From assembly GCA_963975425.1 (NCBI GenBank), contig CAXBGS010000004.1:434001-498000 (forward strand): 64,000 nucleotides of DNA. The letters run 5' to 3'. Shown one piece after another: positions 18,521 to 28,767 of this stretch. The position numbers were made by a program, and so were the translations under genes. The notes under the pieces are model-generated. The model was not told where the DNA came from, made no database searches, and was given only the letters and a program-made list of their open reading frames with translations. Source of the DNA: CAXBGS01 sp963975425. Lineage in GTDB: Bacteria; Planctomycetota; Planctomycetia; Pirellulales; Pirellulaceae. The first letter of the stretch is position 1. Each line of letters starts with the position of its first letter.

Positions 18521-21500
18521 ATGAAGCCAGCAACATCGATATTTGTTTTCGCGGTCCTTTGGGTCGGGACTGCTTTCTCCGCCGAGCCAGCCAGAGAATT
18601 CCTCAACGGATTGCAGTCGCGCGGATACCACGACATCGCAATGGACTACCTGACCCAGATGCAGGACAGTCCGCTTGCGCCCGCCGAACTGAAAAACTCG
18701 ATCCTCTACGAAAAAAGCCAATTGCTCGTCGATGCCTCGCGCAGCCAGCGTGATTCTGCGGAACGGGCCAAGCAAATCAATCAAGCACAGCAGTGGCTTG
18801 AGCAGTTCATCTCGTCCCAGCCCGATCATTCAAAGGTAAACGCGGCCCGTAACCAAATCGGCAGCCTCTTCGTCGAACGTGCGCGAATGAAGCACGAGGA
18901 TTCCAAGCGAAGCAACGACAAGCAACAGGCCGCCCAGGCTCGCAAGCTGTACGAACAGTCATTCAAGGTTTTCTCGGATCTGCAGGCCAGCGTCGCAAAA
19001 CAACTCGAAGCGATTCCCAAGGTCCTGAATACTCGCGACCGGGAAGAGGCGAAGCTGATCGAGCAGCGCACCCAGCTGCGGGCCGACTATTTGCAAACAG
19101 AGTTATTCGCGGCCGCCATTCGCGAGGAACTCGCCGACATCTTGCCGACCGGATCAAAGGAACAAACAAAGTACATCGTCGAAGCCGCCGACATGTATGA
19201 CGGAATCTACAAGGATTACCGAACTCGCTTGGCCGGACGCTACGCTCGCATGTACCAGGGGCGATGTTACTGGCGACTCGGCGATACCAAGAAAGCACTC
19301 GGCTACTTCGGCGAGCTATTGGATCAGCCCAACGAGCCCGAAGCATTAATGATCCTGAAGTCCAAAACGTTGGCCATGGCGATGGAAGCGTGGTTGTCGC
19401 CGGGCGAGAAGAAATATGTCGAGGCCATCAAACGGGCGACGCGCTGGTTCGATGAAACCCCCAATGACAAAGAACGCGACCCTCAATGGATCGCGATACG
19501 TTACCACCTGGCACGCGCGTTAAAGATGCAGGCCGATGATGCCAACGGCGAAAGTCCGCCCAACCGCGCACTCGCAGCCAAGTCGATGTCGTTTGCGACC
19601 GACGCGTTGCGGTTCGTTGCGAGCGAATCCGGTGAATACCAGGAAAAAGCGCAACAGATGCTCGAGCAACTCGGTGAATCAGGCGCGGTCAGCGAGGACT
19701 TGGAACCCGAAACGTTCATGGCCGCCCAATCCGTCGCAAAGGAATCACTTGATGCCATCGGACCGTTGGCGGCATCGGTCACGAACCTGAATAACCAAAT
19801 CGCTGCAGAGAAAAACGCGAACAAAAAAAGCGAATTGGTTTCCCAACGCGATAGCGCTCAACAGGAACTCACACGCGCACAAAACGACGCGATTCACTAT
19901 TACCGACTCGCGTTGCAATTGGCTGATGAGACAACAGCCCAGTCCAATGTCAACTTGGTCCGCTACTTCCTCTGTTACGTCTACTTTCTGAAACAAGACT
20001 TCTTCGATGCCGCAATGGTCGGCGAATTCGTTGCACGTCGATATCCCACCAGCGCCGGGGCAAAGCAATGTGCGAAAATCGTGTTGGCATCGTACTTGAA
20101 ACTAGCCGAGCAAGAATCAGACAACACGTTCGAAACCAATCGGCTGGAATCACTGGGCGAATACGTATCGGAAACATGGCCGGGTGAGCCAGAAACGCTA
20201 CAGACCGCGGGCTCGCTGATCCCCTTCCTGATCAACGCAGGGCATCCCACGCGCGCTGCCACGTTCGTCAGCCAGTTTCCGCCGGAATCGACAAACCGTG
20301 CCGAGTTCGAGTGGCTGACCGGACAAGCGATCTGGGGGCAATTTCGGTCGCTGCAACAGGAACTTGCCGCCCCCGAGCAACAGGGTGCCACCAACAGCGC
20401 AAAACGCGAACGGACGACCAAGCAGCTTGCGCGTTTGAAAGGCCAAGCGAAAAAGCTATTGCAAGCGGCCTTTCAACGGATCCCCGACGAACCCACCGTA
20501 GATCAAGCCGTCGCGACCGGCGCCCTGTCGCTTGCCCAAATCTATGTCGAAGACCAAGCGTTCGCCAAAGCGGTCGAAGTCTTGGAACATGAATCGATTG
20601 GGCCGCTGACGCTTGTTCAACAAGACCATTCGGCGGCCGCCAATCCAATTTTTGCCGAGGAAAGCTACCGAACGGCACTACGAGCCTACGTTGCGCAGCT
20701 CGACAAGGGCGGCGACGATGTCATGGACAAGACCAAGTCTGCCATCGCGTCGATGCAAGAATTACTGGGGCAGGACGAGTCCGGCAAGCAACGCATGCTC
20801 GGTGTCTATGTCAACTTGGCACAAGACGTCCAGCGGCAAATGGAATCGGCGTCGGACGATGCGAAAGTTCAAATGTCCGGCGTGTTCGAGGCGTTTTTGG
20901 GCGAGCTGAGTGAAGGCTCGGATGACCTAAGCGTTTTGAACTGGGTCGCCGACACGTTCGCAAAACTTGCCGCCGGCTTTGACGACGGCAGTGGCGAATT
21001 GAACGCGAACGCAAAACGCTATTACGAGCAATCCGACAATGCGTTTGAGAACTTGCTGGCACAACCCGACATCTCGCCTGAACTTACAACGCAGTCCAAA
21101 GCTCAACTCGCGGGTGTTCGTTTCCATACCAAACAATATGATTCCGCACTGCAGCTGTACCAAGACATCTTGCAGCAACAACCCAGCAGCATCAACGTTC
21201 AAGTGGCCGCCGCCAGACTGCTGCAGGCGTGGGGCGAGCAGGATCCCAGCCGCTATGAACAGGCCGTCAACGGCATCGCAACCCCGGGCAAAAATCAATC
21301 GATCTGGGGATGGGGCAAGATCGCACTGGCTGCTGTCTCACATCCGCAATTTCGAGAGACCTTTTACGAATCGCGATACGAAATGGCAAACTGTCACGTT
21401 GCGATCGCGCAAGCCAAAAGCGGACAAGAAAAACTGGAACTGCTGCAACAAGCCGAGCAAAATTTGTCAAAAACGTCCAAGCTCTACCCAGCGATGGGCG

Positions 21501-21571
21501 AGTGGAAGGAAAAGTACGACGCCCTGCTATCGCAGGTTCGATCGGCATTGGGCAAGCCGGGCACCCGCTAA
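18521..21571 (+). CDS. Large exported TPR-like protein, unknown function
   Basis: 1016 residues. A signal peptide (MKPATSIFVFAVLWVGTAFS, residues 1-20) directs it out of the cytoplasm. The rest is almost wholly helical with irregular TPR-like repeats (for example YARMYQGRCYWRLGDTKKAL and YDSALQLYQDILQQQPSSIN) and a predicted coiled-coil stretch around residues 415-460 rich in Asn/Lys/Glu. Such proteins act as scaffolds for protein assemblies. It is 48 bp upstream of another exported TPR-like gene (21620), and the two are probably one operon. No family name can be given. Confidence 0.75.
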   Translation: MKPATSIFVFAVLWVGTAFSAEPAREFLNGLQSRGYHDIAMDYLTQMQDSPLAPAELKNSILYEKSQLLVDASRSQRDSAERAKQINQAQQWLEQFISSQPDHSKVNAARNQIGSLFVERARMKHEDSKRSNDKQQAAQARKLYEQSFKVFSDLQASVAKQLEAIPKVLNTRDREEAKLIEQRTQLRADYLQTELFAAAIREELADILPTGSKEQTKYIVEAADMYDGIYKDYRTRLAGRYARMYQGRCYWRLGDTKKALGYFGELLDQPNEPEALMILKSKTLAMAMEAWLSPGEKKYVEAIKRATRWFDETPNDKERDPQWIAIRYHLARALKMQADDANGESPPNRALAAKSMSFATDALRFVASESGEYQEKAQQMLEQLGESGAVSEDLEPETFMAAQSVAKESLDAIGPLAASVTNLNNQIAAEKNANKKSELVSQRDSAQQELTRAQNDAIHYYRLALQLADETTAQSNVNLVRYFLCYVYFLKQDFFDAAMVGEFVARRYPTSAGAKQCAKIVLASYLKLAEQESDNTFETNRLESLGEYVSETWPGEPETLQTAGSLIPFLINAGHPTRAATFVSQFPPESTNRAEFEWLTGQAIWGQFRSLQQELAAPEQQGATNSAKRERTTKQLARLKGQAKKLLQAAFQRIPDEPTVDQAVATGALSLAQIYVEDQAFAKAVEVLEHESIGPLTLVQQDHSAAANPIFAEESYRTALRAYVAQLDKGGDDVMDKTKSAIASMQELLGQDESGKQRMLGVYVNLAQDVQRQMESASDDAKVQMSGVFEAFLGELSEGSDDLSVLNWVADTFAKLAAGFDDGSGELNANAKRYYEQSDNAFENLLAQPDISPELTTQSKAQLAGVRFHTKQYDSALQLYQDILQQQPSSINVQVAAARLLQAWGEQDPSRYEQAVNGIATPGKNQSIWGWGKIALAAVSHPQFRETFYESRYEMANCHVAIAQAKSGQEKLELLQQAEQNLSKTSKLYPAMGEWKEKYDALLSQVRSALGKPGTR

Positions 21572-21619
21572 ACTGCTTCTGTGAAATCGCAATTGAATTT
21601 TCATCTCAAACGCTCAATC

Positions 21620-22672
21620 ATGCACATCACGAAAACCAACTTCATCATCAATTTCCTGGTACTTACGTTCGCCGCGGGAAATTTCGATTCAGTCGCAACG
21701 GCAGCCGATCAGATCCAAATGGTCTCGGGTGCACGGTTAGACGGCGACATCGTTGGCGCTTCGCCGACCGAAGTATCGATTGATGTTCGCGGTTCGAAAC
21801 GGAACATTCCGGTGAACGAAATCCGACAAGTGACGTTTGCCGAGGATCCGCCCGAATTGACCGCCGGCCGCGCCCGCGTCATCGTCCGTAAGCCTGAGAA
21901 CGGTCTGGCCGAACTGAAAAAAATCAATCCGACCAGCATCGAACGCGAAATCGTGAAGCGTGATCTTCAGTTTTATCTCGCCTACGCGACGGGCAAGGTC
22001 GCCCTGTCCTCAGGCGGCGACAAAGCCAAGGCGATGCAAGCGATGTTGGCCTTTGTTCGTGCCGCGCCGACCAGCTTTCACTTTTTCGATGCCGCTGAAT
22101 TACTGGGTGATTTGTCGCTGGCCAATGGTGACTATGAACAAGCGGGAAAATACTACGGTGCGATCTCGTCGAAAGCTCCTTGGCCGGAATACAAGATGCG
22201 AGCGATGATGTCAGAAGCCAAAGCACTGATCGCCCAAGACGACTTCACTCGCGCCGCGGCTAAGTACGACGCCATCCTTTCGCTGAAATCTGATTCCAAA
22301 GAGGCTCGCCGACAGAAAACATTCGCACAGATCGGAAAGGCGCGATGCATTGCGGAAACCGGTTCGCCGGACGAAGGAATCGCGATGCTTGAAAAAATCA
22401 TCGCCGAAAACGATGCCGCCGACACCGAACTATTTGGTCGGGCTTACAACGCGATGGGCGACTGTCAACGCAAAGCCGGCAAAACGAAGGAAGCGTTGAT
22501 GGCCTATCTGCACGTCGACATCCTATTTTATGCCGAACCAGAACTGCACGCCCAATCGCTTTATCATCTGTCCAAGTTGTGGGCAGACGTTAAAAACAGT
22601 GACCGCGCCGCGGCCGCGCGAACGTTGCTGAATGATCGCTACTCTGGCAGCATCTGGGCTAGCAAGCCTTAG
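21620..22672 (+). CDS. Exported TPR-like protein, unknown function
   Basis: About 350 residues from ATG 21620; an in-frame GTG at 21581, only 9 bp after the preceding stop, is an alternative start. A signal peptide of about 29 residues (cleavage after VATAA) is followed by a small beta domain (VSGARLDGDIVGASPTEVSI then NIPVNEIRQVTFAEDPP) like the SHD1/LSM-type modules common in planctomycete exported proteins. Residues ~110-350 are helical TPR-like repeats (ANGDYEQAGKYYGAIS, KTKEALMAYLHVDILF). Likely partner of the 1016-residue protein upstream. It is convergent with the vWA gene at 22771. Confidence 0.7.
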   Translation: MHITKTNFIINFLVLTFAAGNFDSVATAADQIQMVSGARLDGDIVGASPTEVSIDVRGSKRNIPVNEIRQVTFAEDPPELTAGRARVIVRKPENGLAELKKINPTSIEREIVKRDLQFYLAYATGKVALSSGGDKAKAMQAMLAFVRAAPTSFHFFDAAELLGDLSLANGDYEQAGKYYGAISSKAPWPEYKMRAMMSEAKALIAQDDFTRAAAKYDAILSLKSDSKEARRQKTFAQIGKARCIAETGSPDEGIAMLEKIIAENDAADTELFGRAYNAMGDCQRKAGKTKEALMAYLHVDILFYAEPELHAQSLYHLSKLWADVKNSDRAAAARTLLNDRYSGSIWASKP

Positions 22673-22770
22673 CACCGCGGGTGCTCTTAACAGCGTTCCA
22701 TCGATGCGATGATCGTTCATGCCTGCCGGGGCGGCGCGAAACTGAATTCGATCACCGTACTGAATCCGCA

Positions 22771-24672
22771 CTACAGCTTGGGAATCGGAATTGCGTTTTC
22801 GACCTTCGAGTACTTCACGTCGTACTCCGGACGCAGGTCGACACCGAAACCTCGCTTCATTTCCCAATCGGCACGGGCCGACCAGGGCGAACCCGGGTGA
22901 TACATTTTGATCTCGGCAAACATCGCCTTGGCGCGATCGATATACGGCTTCGCCTTTTCGGTTCGGATCGGTTTGACCGTTCGAATGTCCCAATTCTGCA
23001 AAACCAGTTCGCCCTTCTTGGGCGGTGCCGTCTTTGGTTTTGCCATGAATTCCTCGAGCGCGACACCATATTCATAGATTCGTGCTTGATAGGCGACCAG
23101 CTGGGCGAGGATCAGATCGTAATTCGCTTGCCAACGTGGATCGGCCTCTTGCTCGCGCAGCTTCTTTCCTTCAAGCAACGCCCGTTCGGCCTTTGCCATG
23201 TATTGCAAATGCAGTTTGGCTTTGCCTTGCTCCTGTCGAGCCTGTTGAACAAATTCCTGCGGGTCCAGCGAGAACTCCATCCGCATCTCGACCACACCCT
23301 TGGAATCTTCCGCGTATGGATTGAGGTCCTGGATAACTCGCCAAATGAGCGTCCGCAGCGGGAATTCATCTCGGTCGGCATAGACCTCGGCACGTGCTCG
23401 GAGGTCGGGGCGATACGGACGTAGCGCCTCGAGATCGTAGTCGACCTTTTCGGCTCGAACCAAGTCTTCCTCGACCGTCGGCAGCATAAAGAACACGGCA
23501 TTGGTCTCGCGCGCCATGCGCGTTTGTTCGTATGGGCCAAATCCGCTGCTGAATGCGTCATGGCGGCGACGAAATCCGTTGGTTTGCAACTGTTCCGGAA
23601 AACCGGTCTCGGGACCTCGGTCGATCCTTAGCCAGTGTCGACGTTTGGTTTGCGGGTGTCGCCAGCGGATAAAAGCGTAGGGATAGCCGAACACGGACTC
23701 GCGGCCCAACACATAGATTTTACAGTTGGCCGCCTGCGCGACTTTGATCGCGTCTTCCAAAAACGCGTCGTTGTTTTCCCGTTCGCCACTTTCGTCGGTG
23801 ACCAAGATTAACGCCATTTGCCGTCCGCGTCTTGCAAGGTCACGGTAGGTCATGACCGACTTTCCGACCGCCGAGCACATCATCTCTAAACCGGAATCGT
23901 CGACGGGGACGGCATCGATGGCCGCGCGAATCTGCTCAAGATTTGGAGTCGGCTTGTGCTGAGTGTGATCGATGAACCCTTGACCATAACTTGTCACTGC
24001 GGTCATCAGTGCGCTGTTTTTCGAACGGCCGTCTAGACCGAGCTGTTGATAGACCGTCTCGATTCTGTCACTGATTTCGCGTTGGTCGTCTTTCATGCTT
24101 TTGGACTGATCAAAGCACCAGACCGCCAACACGGGACCTTGGTCTAGCATCCATAACAACTCTTGGGCCAGACGATCGAGCGCCTGTTGATAATTCGCAA
24201 CGATGTCGCGTGCTTCGCCTTTGACTTCGCCATCAGGAACCGCTTCGATCAGGGCCAACGAATCGGGCATCCCGATCGTCGGCGCGTCGATTTGAATGTC
24301 AGACATTTCTGCCTTAGCCACGAGCGTTTGATCAAGCACCGGCGTCGCGGCCGCGGCGACGGACATGCTGGCCGGCGCGGGTGCCGCCGAAAACAGTGAC
24401 GCATTTTCTGGCGGGACGACTTCCACGTTGGGATCCAGTTCCACTTCGACGGGAGGATCCTCATCATCGGGCCGCGGCGGCAAAGAAACGATGCTGTATT
24501 TCTCTGAACTGCTGATCTCATAGGAAACCAACGCCAAGACCAGGATGATGACGGTGTGCACCAACGCGGAGATCCCGGTACAGATGATTGTCCGCATCGT
24601 CTCCGACGATTCTTCCTCTGGCTGAATCTCCGGCAAAACGGGGATGTTGTCTTTGTTGAGATTTGCGTTCAT
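22771..24672 (-). CDS. Membrane-anchored vWA-domain protein
   Basis: 633 residues. A short cytoplasmic N-terminus, one membrane helix (about residues 29-50, ICTGISALVHTVIILVLALV), a Pro/Glu/Val-rich linker, then a vWA domain from about residue 180 with an intact MIDAS: FDQSKSMKDD and later VTDESGE. The C-terminal ~200 residues are helical, with a region rich in Gln/Glu/Lys. The TonB-like N-terminal arrangement (anchor followed by an acidic/proline linker) suggests a periplasmic location. vWA proteins bind partner proteins in a metal-dependent way; the nearby exported TPR-like proteins are candidates, by proximity only. Confidence 0.75.
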   Translation of the reverse strand: MNANLNKDNIPVLPEIQPEEESSETMRTIICTGISALVHTVIILVLALVSYEISSSEKYSIVSLPPRPDDEDPPVEVELDPNVEVVPPENASLFSAAPAPASMSVAAAATPVLDQTLVAKAEMSDIQIDAPTIGMPDSLALIEAVPDGEVKGEARDIVANYQQALDRLAQELLWMLDQGPVLAVWCFDQSKSMKDDQREISDRIETVYQQLGLDGRSKNSALMTAVTSYGQGFIDHTQHKPTPNLEQIRAAIDAVPVDDSGLEMMCSAVGKSVMTYRDLARRGRQMALILVTDESGERENNDAFLEDAIKVAQAANCKIYVLGRESVFGYPYAFIRWRHPQTKRRHWLRIDRGPETGFPEQLQTNGFRRRHDAFSSGFGPYEQTRMARETNAVFFMLPTVEEDLVRAEKVDYDLEALRPYRPDLRARAEVYADRDEFPLRTLIWRVIQDLNPYAEDSKGVVEMRMEFSLDPQEFVQQARQEQGKAKLHLQYMAKAERALLEGKKLREQEADPRWQANYDLILAQLVAYQARIYEYGVALEEFMAKPKTAPPKKGELVLQNWDIRTVKPIRTEKAKPYIDRAKAMFAEIKMYHPGSPWSARADWEMKRGFGVDLRPEYDVKYSKVENAIPIPKL

Positions 24673-24735
24673 TCGTAGTTACCTAGATCGACAATCGGTG
24701 CCGGCCCATTCTAACAGAAAGCAAGGCATCTTGAC

Positions 24736-26154
24736 TCAGGCCAGCACACCGTCCACGACATGGGCCGGCTCGACGCCCGTCAATCGCATATCCAACCCTT
24801 GGTATTTGTATGTGAAACGCTCGTGGTTGATGCCTAACAGGTGCAACATTGTGGCGTGCAAGTCCCGCACATGGACCACGTCGTCGACTGCGTTGTATCC
24901 CAGTTCGTCGGTCGAACCGTGGCTATGCCCCGGCTTGATTCCACCGCCGGCCATCCACATCGAGAACCCTTTGATGTGGTGATCCCGTCCTGCGCCGCCC
25001 TTGCCTTGGAACATGGGCGTGCGCCCGAATTCGCCACCCCAAATGATCAGCGTATCCTTGAGCATCCCGCGGCGTTTTAAATCCGTGAGCAACGCCCAAG
25101 TCGGCTTATCGGTCAGTCCGCAACATGTCTTCATGTATTTTTCAAGTCCGCCGTGATGATCCCAGCCGCGATGATACAGCTGAATAAACCGGACACCGCG
25201 CTCGGCAAGCCTGCGAGCGAGCAGGCAGTTGGACGCATACGAACCGTCCCCGGGAACGGCCCCATACATGTCCAGCGTCTCTTGCGACTCGTCCGAAACA
25301 TCGGCCAAGTCGGGTACTGATGACTGCATGCGAAACGCCATTTCGTATGTTGCCAGCCGCGTTTCGATCTCGGGGTCCCAAGTCTGCTGCCTGCGAAAAC
25401 GATTTAGCTGTCCGATCGTATCAATCAATTGGCGTTCTTGCCGGGTCGTGGAATACGCGGGCGGCTGAACATAGTGAACCGGTTGTCCGCTGCTGCTGAA
25501 CTCGACGCCTTGGTAGCGACTGGGCAAGAATCCCGATGCCCATTGTCGCGAGGCAATGGGCTGTGGGTTGCGTCCACCGACACTGGTCAGCACGACAAAT
25601 CCGGGCAAGTTCTCACTCTCGGCGCCCAGGCCATAAGTAATCCAAGAACCCATCGAGGGGCGACCACTGATCGCTGTCCCCGTGTTCATAAACGTGTGTG
25701 CCGGATCGTGATTGATCTGCTCGGTCACCATTGACCGGATGACGCAAATGTCGTCGGCCATTTTTTGATGCCAAGGCAAAAAGTCGCTAATCGTTTGGCC
25801 ACTCTCGCCGTACCGCCCAAACTTGGTCAGTGGTCCGAGGCAATTCAGTTCTTTTCCCTGCAGCTGCGCGATCGGCTGGCCCTTGGTATAGGAATCTGGC
25901 ATCGGCTTGCCGTCGAGTGCAGCCAACGCCGGTTTCTCATCGAATGTTTCCAGATGAGAGGGGCCACCGGCCATGCACAGAAAAATCACACGCTTGGCTT
26001 TGGCCACATGGTGTGGCACGTCCTGACGCGCAGGGGCATTGGCGCGACGATCGTTTGCATCGACCGTGCCAGAGAGTAACTGCGACAACGCCGCACCGCC
26101 CAAACTCAATCCGCCCTGCCGCAGGAACGTTCGTCGGTTGTTATGGTCATTCAT
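24736..26154 (-). CDS. DUF1501 protein (sulfatase-fold, Tat-exported)
   Basis: About 472 residues from ATG 26154; an upstream in-frame start (26229) would overlap the preceding gene. The N-terminus NNRRTFLRQGGLSLGG fits a twin-arginine signal peptide. The body matches DUF1501, an alkaline-phosphatase/sulfatase-like fold: FLCMAGGPSHLETFDEKP, QLYHRGWDHHGG, LIIWGGEFGRTP and GRDHHIKGFSMWMAGGGI hold the conserved His/Asp/Glu set. It starts 17 bp after the PSCyt1/DUF1549/DUF1553 gene, the standard planctomycete pair. The pair is thought to act together in the periplasm in polysaccharide breakdown or oxidation, but no reaction has been established. Confidence 0.9.
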   Translation of the reverse strand: MNDHNNRRTFLRQGGLSLGGAALSQLLSGTVDANDRRANAPARQDVPHHVAKAKRVIFLCMAGGPSHLETFDEKPALAALDGKPMPDSYTKGQPIAQLQGKELNCLGPLTKFGRYGESGQTISDFLPWHQKMADDICVIRSMVTEQINHDPAHTFMNTGTAISGRPSMGSWITYGLGAESENLPGFVVLTSVGGRNPQPIASRQWASGFLPSRYQGVEFSSSGQPVHYVQPPAYSTTRQERQLIDTIGQLNRFRRQQTWDPEIETRLATYEMAFRMQSSVPDLADVSDESQETLDMYGAVPGDGSYASNCLLARRLAERGVRFIQLYHRGWDHHGGLEKYMKTCCGLTDKPTWALLTDLKRRGMLKDTLIIWGGEFGRTPMFQGKGGAGRDHHIKGFSMWMAGGGIKPGHSHGSTDELGYNAVDDVVHVRDLHATMLHLLGINHERFTYKYQGLDMRLTGVEPAHVVDGVLA

Positions 26155-26171
26155 AGCGCATCCCGCCTGGT

Positions 26172-28568
26172 CTAGTCTCGAGTTACCGTTTCGTGCAGAT
26201 TCAGCACCACGCGGCAAACGTTGGTCCACGCAATCAAGGCCGACTGCTCCACAGTTTGTTCGTCTGGGAACAAGTCCGGATTCCCGCCTTGCATTACGCT
26301 ACGCCGATACTCTCGTTGAAAATATTTCAACAAAACTTGTTCCTCTTGTTCGGTTGGGTTCCGGGCAAGAGCGATTTCGTAGGCCAGACGAATCGTTTGA
26401 TCCGGTTCCAGCTGGGCGTCAACGAGCCGTTTCGCGAAACCTTTCGCCGCGTCAATCATCGTCGGATCATTCAATAGCACGAGCGCTTCCAACGGCGTGT
26501 TGCTGCGCGGTCGCTCGGCCGTGCATTCCTCGCGACTGGGTGCGTCCAGCGCCTTCAACATCGGGTGCAAAAACTGCCTCTGCCAATGAACGTAGACACC
26601 CCTGCGCCATTGCTGGGCATCGGTGTCCGCTTCGTAGACGCGTTTGGGAAAATTCAGGTGTCGATAGTAACCTTGGGGCTGGGCCGGTTTGACGCTTTGA
26701 CCGCCGACCTGTCGAACCAAAGTTCCGCCGACGCACAATGCATTATCACGTACCATTTCGGCCGACATCCGATACCTGGATTGCCGTGCAAACCATCGGT
26801 TCTGTGGATCAAGTCGAACGAGTTCCGCGCTTGGCACAGACGACTGCTGATACGTCCGGGTCATCACCAGACGTCGCAGCAACGCCTTCACGTCCCAACC
26901 GCTTTGAACAAAATCGATCGCCAATCGATCAAGCAATTCGGGGTGCGACGGCGGTTCTCCCTGTCCACCAAAATCAGCCAGCGATGATGACAAACCGCGT
27001 CCGAACATCAGGTACCAAAACCGATTGACGAAAACACGTGCGGTCAGCCCGCCGATTCCGTCGGACGGATCAACTAACCAGTTTGCCAAATCGAGTCGCG
27101 TCGCGCGCCGACCGTCCGATAAAACCGGCGGCATGAACGTCGGCACGGCTGGCGAGACGATTTCGCCGGAGTCGTCCAACCAGTTTCCCCTTGGCAGTAC
27201 GCGAGTTTCTCGCGGCTTGATGGCCTGTGTCACCATCGTCTTTCGCCCCTCGCGAAGTATGCGGTCACGTTTCGCTTGCAACTTTCGCAGTGGCTCTGCA
27301 TCCTTGTCGTCCGATGAGTGCTGCAGCGAAGCGATCTCGGATTCGATTCTGGCGAGGGCGCGTCGATCCCACGGCGGAACAACAACGATCTCTGGCGGAC
27401 GCTTGGTCGGTAACGCGTTGGTTCCCACGTCGAAGTGCTGTGCCTCGTCGATGTCGGCAAAGAAGGCGGAAAGACTGTAAAAGTCACGTGCCGTGTAGGG
27501 ATCGTATTTGTGGTCATGACATTGAGCACACCCCACGGTCGCTCCCATCCAGACGGCCGAAAAATTACGGACACGATCGGCCGCATAAATTGCCAAGTAT
27601 TCCTTCGGCTGCACGCCGCCTTCATGCGAGGTTTGCAGCAATCGGTTGTATCCGGTTGCAACCAGCTGATCGATGGTCGGATCGTCCAATAGGTCACCCG
27701 CGATTTGCTCGCGAGTGAATTGGTCCAGCGGCATGTTTTGGTTCAACGCACCGATCACATAATCGCGGTACGGCGAAATATTCTGGTCCTGGTCGCCGTG
27801 ATAGCCAACCGTGTCGGCGTAGCGAACGAGATCTAACCAGTACGCCGCCATTCGTTCGCCGTAGGCCGGCGAGGCCAGTAATTCGTCGACGTACCTCGCA
27901 TACGCAGCGGGACTGGAATCGGTAAGAACGTCGCGAAGCCGATCGGGTCCCGGTGGTAACCCTGTCAAATCGAACGTCACGCGCCGTATCAATGTGTTTC
28001 GATCCGCCGGTGGACTCATCCGCAGGCCGCTGCGCCGGATGCCACGCATGACGTAATGGTCGATCGGGTCCAGCGGCCGAGCGGATTCATTCTCCGGTGG
28101 CGTTAATTCCGACTGGCTTGCAATCGCGAGACGGGGCGTCTCGGTGGGGCGCGGCGTGACGTACGCCCAATATGGTTCGTAAACCGCGCCTCCTTCGATC
28201 CATCGTTTCAACAAATCCTTTTCCGCGTCCGTTAGCTTTTTACCCGAATCGGGTGGCGGCATCTGCGCATCGGGGTCCGCCGACTGCACACGCAACCACA
28301 ACTCACTTGCCTCCAGATCGCTGGGAACGATCGCGTACTCTTTGGCCGATGTTTCGTCGTCCAGCCGCAAATCCGCTTCGCGGTGAGCCGCATCGGGGCC
28401 GTGACAATAGAAGCATGCATCCGACAGAATCGGCCGTATGTCACGATTGAAGGAAATCTCAGCGCAAGCCGATCGACAGCACAAGACGACCAGCGCAACA
28501 ATCCAAAGGCGTCGACTGGCAAGAGCGTGAGCCCATCGGACGTGGCGAGAGACGAAAACGGTGAACAT
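26172..28568 (-). CDS. PSCyt1-DUF1549-DUF1553 protein (planctomycete cytochrome c-like)
   Basis: 798 residues. Signal peptide (about residues 1-36), then a PSCyt1 (planctomycete cytochrome c) domain with haem-binding ACFYCHGPD at about 52-60 and an axial-ligand-type Met in AQMPPP. DUF1549 follows (LIRRVTFDLTGLPP, AYWLDLVRYADT) and then DUF1553 in the C-terminal third (LANWLVDPSDGIGGL, ARVFVNRFWYLMFGRGL). CAQCHDHKYDP inside DUF1549 is a second CxxCH. This is the most typical planctomycete protein family in the window and supports the taxonomic placement. First gene of the pair with the DUF1501 gene. Confidence 0.92.
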   Translation of the reverse strand: MFTVFVSRHVRWAHALASRRLWIVALVVLCCRSACAEISFNRDIRPILSDACFYCHGPDAAHREADLRLDDETSAKEYAIVPSDLEASELWLRVQSADPDAQMPPPDSGKKLTDAEKDLLKRWIEGGAVYEPYWAYVTPRPTETPRLAIASQSELTPPENESARPLDPIDHYVMRGIRRSGLRMSPPADRNTLIRRVTFDLTGLPPGPDRLRDVLTDSSPAAYARYVDELLASPAYGERMAAYWLDLVRYADTVGYHGDQDQNISPYRDYVIGALNQNMPLDQFTREQIAGDLLDDPTIDQLVATGYNRLLQTSHEGGVQPKEYLAIYAADRVRNFSAVWMGATVGCAQCHDHKYDPYTARDFYSLSAFFADIDEAQHFDVGTNALPTKRPPEIVVVPPWDRRALARIESEIASLQHSSDDKDAEPLRKLQAKRDRILREGRKTMVTQAIKPRETRVLPRGNWLDDSGEIVSPAVPTFMPPVLSDGRRATRLDLANWLVDPSDGIGGLTARVFVNRFWYLMFGRGLSSSLADFGGQGEPPSHPELLDRLAIDFVQSGWDVKALLRRLVMTRTYQQSSVPSAELVRLDPQNRWFARQSRYRMSAEMVRDNALCVGGTLVRQVGGQSVKPAQPQGYYRHLNFPKRVYEADTDAQQWRRGVYVHWQRQFLHPMLKALDAPSREECTAERPRSNTPLEALVLLNDPTMIDAAKGFAKRLVDAQLEPDQTIRLAYEIALARNPTEQEEQVLLKYFQREYRRSVMQGGNPDLFPDEQTVEQSALIAWTNVCRVVLNLHETVTRD

Positions 28569-28767
28569 GCAGCGTCTCGGGGAAAGAGAGAGGCGAAGCA
28601 GGTCATTCTACACCGCGGCAACCGCTCGATCTGCCCATCGAGTCCGAGCAGGCCCGCTGGAACCGGACGGACCTCGTCAAACCGGGCCAATATCGCCAGG
28701 ACGCCCGGGAAGGCGGCGGCCTACCGCGCGACAATCGTGCTACGGCGCCGCATCTCGACACAGCCTT

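Noticed and set aside
22681..23424. 247-residue open frame antisense to the vWA protein gene
   Set aside because: Shadow frame with no family; the opposite strand encodes a continuous protein with MIDAS and a membrane helix.
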